From Actinomycetes bacterium (lineage in GTDB: Bacteria; Actinomycetota; Actinomycetes; Streptosporangiales; Streptosporangiaceae): a DNA stretch of 5,291 nt. A program made the position numbers and the translations under genes. Positions within the stretch are counted from its first letter, which is position 1, and each line of letters begins with the position of its first letter. The DNA is taken from NCBI GenBank assembly GCA_023425615.1, contig JAFACJ010000330.1, positions 1 to 5,291 of the forward strand, in the 5' to 3' direction. Shown here piece by piece: positions 1 to 2,964 of this stretch. Under the pieces are notes generated by a model. It worked only from the letters and a program-made list of their open reading frames with translations. It ran no database searches and had not been told where the DNA came from.

Positions 1-14
1 GGCGGGAACACGAA

Positions 15-47
15 AGAGCCCCGGGCCGAAGGAAGGCCCGGGGCTCT
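15..47 (-). terminator. 13-bp hairpin terminator
   Basis: A perfect 13-bp stem (15-27 pairs with 35-47) closes a 7-nt loop, GAAGGAA. Read on the minus strand, the stem is followed by TT-C-G-TGTT, a weak T-rich tail. Read on the plus strand, no T tract follows. A minus-strand stop codon (TGA at 63-61) lies 13 nt before the stem, so the hairpin fits as the end of a leftward transcript. It could also end a plus-strand gene lying left of the window. The hairpin is seen directly; its use as a terminator is inferred. Confidence 0.7.
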
Positions 48-60
48 GGTGTGAAGCAGG

Positions 61-132
61 TCAGCGCAGCGTGCGGCTGACGATCACCCCTCCGGGCTCG
101 CCATACCAAAAGAAGTAAACGCCGCTACGCAC
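61..132 (-). CDS. Candidate 23-residue leaderless ORF (hypothetical)
   Basis: No family is recognised. The frame starts at GTG (132-130) and ends at TGA (63-61), encoding 23 residues that begin MRSGVYFFWYGEP and end VIVSRTLR. Three points support it: the stop lies 13 nt before a strong hairpin; the last 14 codons have the G/C-rich third positions typical of this genome; and a -10-like TACTCT (145-140) lies 7 nt before the GTG, as expected for a leaderless start. No Shine-Dalgarno is present for the GTG. An alternative start, ATG at 225-223, has GGAGG upstream and would give 54 residues, but it overlaps the start of the divergent oxidoreductase gene and its N-terminal half has poor codon bias. 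The segment 95-150 is notably AT-rich for this window, so it may instead be regulatory DNA. This could equally be a chance ORF or the decayed end of a larger gene. Confidence 0.28.
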   Translation of the reverse strand: MRSGVYFFWYGEPGGVIVSRTLR

Positions 133-139
133 GAGAAAC

Positions 140-145
140 AGAGTA
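140..145 (-). promoter_or_regulatory. Possible -10 box for the tiny minus-strand ORF
   Basis: The minus strand reads TACTCT here, a TANNNT hexamer, 7 nt before the GTG at 132. No good -35 element is visible 16-18 bp upstream. The box lies in the most AT-rich stretch of the left end. Confidence 0.25.
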
Positions 146-211
146 AGGCATCCTCGGGCCCGGGCCGTACATCGGGGGTGGGAATCCGGTTCCGGTCCGA
201 AGGATGGCAGG

Positions 212-808
212 ATGGGCGGGAACATGACCCCTCCAGAGAAACCCTTGCCGCCGGGGCAGTACGTGCCCCGGGGATTTCCGGTGCTGCACTACGGTCCCGT
301 CCCGCGCTTCCGCCCGGAGCGGTGGGACTTCCGGGTCTTCGGGCCCACCGCCGGGGGCGCCGAGGCACGCTGGGACTGGGACGAGTTCCAGCGGCTTCCG
401 CGCACCCAGGTGGTCGCCGACTTCCACTGCGTCACCAAGTTCACCATCCCGGACAACCTCTGGGAGGGCGTGACCGGCCGCACCCTGCTGGAGCTGGTGC
501 CCCCCGATCCCGCCGTCACCCACGTCATGCTCTGGGCCGAGTACGGCTACGGCGCCAACATCAGGCTGAGCGACCTGGCCGAGGAGGGGACGCTGTTCGC
601 CACGCACCACAACGGCGAGCCGCTCACCCCCGACCACGGCTTCCCCGTCCGGGCGGTCGTCTCGCACCTGTACGGCTGGAAGAGCGTGAAGTGGGCGCGG
701 GGCATCGAGTACCTCGTCGGCGACCGCCGCGGCTTCTGGGAGGAGCGCGGCTACCACAACATCGCCGATCCGTGGCTGGAGCAGCGCTACTCCTACCAGG
801 AGGACTGA
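212..808 (+). CDS. Sulfite oxidase-like molybdopterin oxidoreductase
   Basis: This 198-residue protein consists almost entirely of the oxidoreductase molybdopterin-binding domain of the sulfite oxidase/MsrP fold. The Mo-coordinating cysteine is C73 in DFHCVTKFT (residues 70-78). Other family signatures are WAEYGYGANI (108-117), HGFPVRAVVSHLYGWKSVKW (142-161), with likely cofactor-contacting R147, K157 and K160, and a C-terminal GYHNIADPWLEQRY (180-193). There is no signal peptide, twin-arginine motif, haem domain or dimerisation domain, so it is probably a small cytoplasmic enzyme. Its redox partner and substrate cannot be told from sequence; sulfite itself is not established for this subgroup. 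The start at 212 is chosen because GAAGGA (199-204) sits 7 nt upstream. A second in-frame ATG at 224 (giving MTPPEKP) has only GGCGGG placed too close. The gene ends 75 bp before the response regulator on the same strand, so the two could be cotranscribed. Confidence 0.9.
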   Translation: MGGNMTPPEKPLPPGQYVPRGFPVLHYGPVPRFRPERWDFRVFGPTAGGAEARWDWDEFQRLPRTQVVADFHCVTKFTIPDNLWEGVTGRTLLELVPPDPAVTHVMLWAEYGYGANIRLSDLAEEGTLFATHHNGEPLTPDHGFPVRAVVSHLYGWKSVKWARGIEYLVGDRRGFWEERGYHNIADPWLEQRYSYQED

Positions 809-832
809 CCGGGCCGGCGGCCGAGGCATAGT
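805..832 (+). promoter_or_regulatory. Possible promoter for the LytTR regulator
   Basis: A -35-like CTGACC (805-810, four matches to TTGACA) and a -10-like CATAGT (827-832, four matches to TATAAT) are separated by 16 bp. The -35 overlaps the stop codon of the oxidoreductase (806-808). Transcription would start near 839, giving a leader of about 45 nt. The match is modest, and readthrough from the upstream gene remains possible. Confidence 0.33.
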
Positions 833-842
833 CACCTGGTGA
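832..842 (+). repeat. 11-bp palindrome TCACCTGGTGA at the predicted start site
   Basis: TCACC-T-GGTGA is a perfect inverted repeat around one central base. It begins at the last base of the putative -10 and covers the predicted transcription start of the regulator gene, so a bound protein there would block initiation. No binding protein can be named, and it does not resemble the repeats at 1668-1742. Confidence 0.35.
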
Positions 843-869
843 AAGCGATTGCGTGCGCAGCGTGATCGC

Positions 870-883
870 GGGAGGGTCCTCCC
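870..883 (+). promoter_or_regulatory. Ribosome binding site inside a small hairpin
   Basis: GGAGGG (871-876) lies 7 nt before the ATG at 884 and fixes the start of the response regulator. The Shine-Dalgarno is one arm of an inverted repeat, GGGAG-GGTC-CTCCC (870-883), whose 3' arm abuts the start codon. Folding would hide the ribosome site. The short 5-bp stem makes this a weak but possible translational control. Confidence 0.55.
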
Positions 884-1645
884 ATGCTTCGTGTCCTCGC
901 GGTCGATGACGAACCGCCAGCCCTCGACGAACTCGTCCGCCTCCTGCGCGCCGACCCCCGCATCGAACGGGTGGCCGGCGCGTGCGACCCGGCGGAGGCG
1001 CTGCGCGGGTTGAGCCGCGTCCTGGCCGGCGGCGACCGGCTGGACGCGGTCTTCCTCGACGTGCGCATGCCCGGCCTGGACGGGTTCGACTTCACCCGGC
1101 TGCTGGGCGGGTTCGCCGAGCCGCCCGCCGTGGTCTTCGTGACCGCCCACGCCGACGGCGCGGTCGCCGCCTTCGACCTGGGGGCGGTGGACTACCTCCT
1201 GAAACCGGTGCGCCCCGAACGGCTGGCCGAGGCGGTGCGCCGGGTGGAGCGGGCGGTGCGCCGCGGCCCGGCCGGAGCCGCGGCGGCGCCCCCGTCGGAC
1301 GAGATGATCCCCGTGGAGCTCGGCGGGCGCACCCGCATGGTCAGCCGCTCGGCGGTCACCCACGTGGAGGCGCACGGCGACTACGTGCGCCTGCACACGG
1401 CGGGCGAGGGCGGGGGCTACCTGGTCCGCATCCCGCTGACGGTGCTGGCCGAGCGCTGGCAGGACGCGGGGTTCATCCGGATCCACCGCAGCACCCTCGT
1501 GGCCTGCGCCCATATCGAGGAGCTGCGGCTGGAAGGGGGGCGGGCGGCGGTCCGGGTGGGCGGCGCGCTGCTGCCGGTCAGCCGCCGGCACACCCGGCAG
1601 GTGCGCGACCTGCTGGTGCGCGGATTCAAGGCGGGCAGGCGCTGA
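884..1645 (+). CDS. LytTR-family response regulator (REC-LytTR)
   Basis: This 253-residue protein has the standard two-domain layout. The receiver domain spans about residues 1-122: acidic pair D8/D9 in VLAVDDEPPA, phosphoacceptor D59 in VFLDVRMPG, switch T87 in FVTAHA and conserved K107 in YLLKPV. An Ala/Pro-rich linker (about 126-140) leads to a LytTR DNA-binding domain from about 141 to 248, with VEAHGDYVRLHT (161-172) and the hallmark FIRIHRSTLV (197-206). Length and motifs are normal and every key residue is present. Proteins of this type are phosphorylated by LytS-type sensor kinases and bind paired direct repeats about 21 bp apart; AlgR, AgrA and BtsR (YehT) are known relatives. No sensor kinase gene is in the window, so the partner is elsewhere or absent. 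The start is fixed by GGAGGG 7 nt upstream. A likely operator array begins 22 bp after the stop codon. Confidence 0.95.
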   Translation: MLRVLAVDDEPPALDELVRLLRADPRIERVAGACDPAEALRGLSRVLAGGDRLDAVFLDVRMPGLDGFDFTRLLGGFAEPPAVVFVTAHADGAVAAFDLGAVDYLLKPVRPERLAEAVRRVERAVRRGPAGAAAAPPSDEMIPVELGGRTRMVSRSAVTHVEAHGDYVRLHTAGEGGGYLVRIPLTVLAERWQDAGFIRIHRSTLVACAHIEELRLEGGRAAVRVGGALLPVSRRHTRQVRDLLVRGFKAGRR

Positions 1646-1667
1646 GACCTGCGCCGTAGCGCCCATT

Positions 1668-1742
1668 GACCGTTCGTCGCGGAAAATCGACCGCTCATCC
1701 CGCAGTCACTCTACGTACATCGTTGACTACTGACCGTTGGTC
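1668..1742 (+). promoter_or_regulatory. Four-unit direct-repeat array, probable LytTR operator
   Basis: Four 11-bp units lie in the same orientation: GACCGTTCGTC (1668-1678), GACCGCTCATC (1689-1699), CTACGTACATC (1711-1721) and GACCGTTGGTC (1732-1742). Start-to-start spacing is 21, 22 and 21 bp, two helical turns, so all four face the same side of the DNA. Units 1, 2 and 4 are strong; unit 3 is degenerate but keeps the CG-T core and the final ATC. LytTR regulators are known to bind such direct repeats. Unit 2 contains ACCGCTCA, which as I recall matches the ACC[GA]CT[CT]A half-site reported for E. coli BtsR/YehT, with the same 13-bp linker between units 1 and 2. The array begins 22 bp after the stop codon of the LytTR regulator, its most likely ligand. 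Confidence 0.68.
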
Positions 1743-1785
1743 GCGCGGGCGGGGTCGAGGTCTGCCCACGGCGCGGCGGTGCCCC

Positions 1786-1791
1786 TACTGT
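1786..1791 (+). promoter_or_regulatory. Possible -10 box downstream of the repeat array
   Basis: TACTGT fits TANNNT and sits 43 bp beyond the last repeat unit. The region 17-18 bp upstream (CTGCCC/TGCCCA) is a poor -35, as is common at activator-dependent promoters. Transcription would begin near 1798. This is the only reasonable -10 between the array and the terminator. Confidence 0.3.
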
Positions 1792-1865
1792 TTTCTTCAG
1801 CAAGGCGATTCTGGAGGTCCTCCGGAAGCCCGGGGTCTGCTGATCCCGGGACGGGAGGGTCACAG

Positions 1866-1902
1866 CCGCCGGATCCCGTACCGGGGGGGTGGGATCCGGT
1901 GG
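1866..1902 (+). repeat. 12-bp inverted repeat
   Basis: CCGCCGGATCCC (1866-1877) pairs with GGGATCCGGTGG (1891-1902), with one G-T wobble and a 13-nt G-rich loop. There is no T tract after it. It stands 5 bp before the terminator stem and may be a second stem of the same transcript end or a structural element of the candidate RNA. Confidence 0.6.
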
Positions 1903-1907
1903 TGAGA

Positions 1908-1963
1908 GCTCAGGCGCTGAGCGGACAGTCGGGGGGTTGTCCGTCTCAGCGCCTGAGCGTTTT
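1908..1963 (+). terminator. Bidirectional terminator, 20-bp stem
   Basis: GCTCAGGCGCTGAG (1908-1921) pairs perfectly with 1945-1958. After a single bulged T (1944) the stem continues for 6 bp (CGGACA 1922-1927 with TGTCCG 1938-1943), closing a 10-nt G-rich loop. A G and then four T residues (1960-1963) follow on the plus strand, making it a rho-independent terminator for rightward transcripts. It also lies 47 bp beyond the nfo stop codon and can end that leftward transcript, though no T tract is present on that side. It is the meeting point of the two converging gene sets. Confidence 0.88.
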
Positions 1964-2004
1964 CCAGGGGCCTTCGCCCGGTCCCGCCGGGCGGAGGGCG
2001 GACC

Positions 2005-2850
2005 TCAGCCCCGCAGCCGCTTGAGCGTGTCGATGTCGGCACGGTGGGGCTCGGGGGCGCGGCCGGGGGTCTCGATGACGAACGGGACGCCGGCGACCGC
2101 CGGATGCGCCAGCAGCTCGGCGAACGGCCCCTCGCCGATCATGCCCCTGCCGATGTTCTCGTGCCGGTCCTTCTTCGAGCCGCAGACGTCCTTGGAGTCA
2201 TTGGCGTGGACCAGCCCCAGGCGGCCCTCCCCGACGGTGGCGACCAGCTCGTCCAGGGTGTCGGAGACGCCCTTCTCCGCGGTCAGGTCGTGGCCGGCGG
2301 CGAAGGCGTGGCAGGTGTCCAGGCAGACGCCGAGCTTGGGATGGTGCTCCAGGGCCTCGAAGTAGGGGCCGAGCTGGTCGACGGTGGCGCACAGCATCGC
2401 GCCCTGCCCGGCCATCGGCTCCAGCAGCAGCCGCGGCGCCTCCTCGGGCAGATCGGCCAGCAGCGGCAGCAGATGCTCGTGGACCTGGGCCATCGCCGCG
2501 GCGTGGGTCTGGGTGACCGCCGACCCGGTGTGCACCACCACGCCCAGCGCGCCGATCTCGGTGCCCCGCGCCAGCGCGTGGGCGATCGAGCCGATCGACT
2601 TCTCCAGGGTGTCGGCGCTGGGCGAGCCGAAGTTCACCAGATAGGAGGCGTGCACATAGACCGGCAGGTCCGAGGCGCGCAGCAGCGCGTCCTCCGACTC
2701 CTTGCCGGGGCTCTGCGCCCAGCCGCGCGGATTGCTCACGAAGACCTGGACGGCCTCCGCCCCGATCTGCGCCGCGTACTTCAGTCCTCCCGTGCCCAGG
2801 CCGCCCGCCACCGGTACGTGCGCCCCGATCGGGCTCCGCTGTGTGCTCAT
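2005..2850 (-). CDS. nfo: Endonuclease IV (deoxyribonuclease IV, AP endonuclease)
   Basis: This 281-residue TIM-barrel enzyme uses three zinc ions to cut the DNA backbone 5' to abasic sites in cytoplasmic base excision repair. All nine metal ligands of the family can be located: H67 (VYVHASYLVN), H107 (VVVHTGSA), E144 (LLLEPMAGQG), D178 and H181 (GVCLDTCHAFAAGHDL), H215 (LVHANDSKD), D228 and H230 (KKDRHENIGRG) and E260 (FVIETPG). They align within one or two positions of E. coli Nfo, and the length is standard, so it should be active. The ATG at 2850 has no Shine-Dalgarno and no in-frame start codon just upstream. A TANNNT hexamer 9 nt before it suggests a leaderless mRNA. It lies 108 bp downstream of the kinase gene on the same strand with a hairpin between them, so it probably has its own promoter rather than being a tightly coupled operon member. 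Confidence 0.97.
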   Translation of the reverse strand: MSTQRSPIGAHVPVAGGLGTGGLKYAAQIGAEAVQVFVSNPRGWAQSPGKESEDALLRASDLPVYVHASYLVNFGSPSADTLEKSIGSIAHALARGTEIGALGVVVHTGSAVTQTHAAAMAQVHEHLLPLLADLPEEAPRLLLEPMAGQGAMLCATVDQLGPYFEALEHHPKLGVCLDTCHAFAAGHDLTAEKGVSDTLDELVATVGEGRLGLVHANDSKDVCGSKKDRHENIGRGMIGEGPFAELLAHPAVAGVPFVIETPGRAPEPHRADIDTLKRLRG

Positions 2851-2859
2851 GATGCGCCA

Positions 2860-2865
2860 AGCGTA
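2860..2865 (-). promoter_or_regulatory. -10 box for leaderless nfo transcript
   Basis: The minus strand reads TACGCT, 9 nt before the nfo ATG. This places the transcription start at or within a base or two of the A of ATG. The -35 is unclear: CGGACT, with three matches to TTGACA, lies 15 bp upstream and falls within the left arm of the inverted repeat at 2880-2955. The absence of any ribosome site supports leaderless initiation. Confidence 0.42.
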
Positions 2866-2879
2866 GTGGGAGCCACCGA

Positions 2880-2955
2880 CAGTCCGGGGGAGCGGCCGCG
2901 GCGCAGCGAGGACCGGCCGCCCCGGTTCGCGGAGGTCGGGGCCGCCCCCGGACTG
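2880..2955 (-). terminator. Long inverted repeat between kinase and nfo
   Basis: CAGTCCGGGGG (2880-2890) pairs perfectly with CCCCCGGACTG (2945-2955), enclosing 54 nt. Inside is a second hairpin, GCGA-GG-ACCGG (2906-2916) with CCGGT-TCGC (2922-2930), that has a CCGCC loop. The structure begins 3 nt after the kinase stop codon on the minus strand and probably ends or attenuates that transcript. No T tract follows. Its distal arm overlaps the expected -35 region of nfo. Confidence 0.5.
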
Positions 2956-2964
2956 ACGTCAGTC
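2951..2964. repeat. 14-bp perfect palindrome over the kinase stop codon
   Basis: GACTGACGTCAGTC is fully self-complementary and contains the kinase stop codon (2959-2961). Its GACTG arm (2951-2955) is also the inner end of the inverted repeat at 2880-2955. That arm can pair either with CAGTC at 2960-2964 or with CAGTC at 2880-2884, but not with both. Confidence 0.6.

Larger units (their letters stand above)
1798..1963 (+). ncRNA. Candidate structured small RNA under LytTR control
   Basis: This segment makes up most of the gene-free 1646-2004 interval. It lies between a promoter-like -10 and a strong terminator and contains no plus-strand ORF with a credible start. Frames open through it either lack ATG/GTG starts or run straight through the terminator stem. 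A transcript of about 165 nt would contain, in order: the palindrome GGAGG-T-CCTCC (1813-1823), which shows a ribosome-site-like GGAGG with no start codon after it; a 6-bp hairpin CCCGGG/CCCGGG (1829-1834 with 1845-1850); a 12-bp hairpin (1866-1902); and the terminator hairpin. No known RNA family is recognised. Alternatives are the decayed remains of a lost target gene or unused DNA. The structures are seen; the RNA gene is inferred. Confidence 0.28.

Noticed and set aside
61..211. tRNA or other stable RNA in the AT-richer left segment
   Set aside because: There is no T-loop-like motif, acceptor pairing or cloverleaf on either strand.
61..225. 54-residue version of the tiny minus-strand ORF starting at ATG 225
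   Set aside because: It has GGAGG upstream, but it overlaps the start of the divergent oxidoreductase and its first half lacks the codon bias of this genome. The shorter GTG form is preferred, itself only tentatively.
805..811. GACCG next to the regulator's own promoter as an autoregulatory LytTR site
   Set aside because: Only five bases match and there is no second unit 21 bp away.
125..1666. Long minus-strand open frame (about 510 codons) opposite the oxidoreductase and regulator
   Set aside because: Same GC-shadow effect. It crosses the intergenic region without a change of composition and has no domain signature.
1848..1893. Possible G-quadruplex from several GGG runs
   Set aside because: Three runs are close together, but the fourth is more than 20 nt away and the region prefers a 12-bp hairpin that would compete with it.
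1666..2024. Two overlapping plus-strand frames through the repeat array and terminator (from TTG 1666 and TTG 1737)
   Set aside because: They have TTG starts without ribosome sites, translate operator and hairpin DNA, and one runs through the terminator into nfo.
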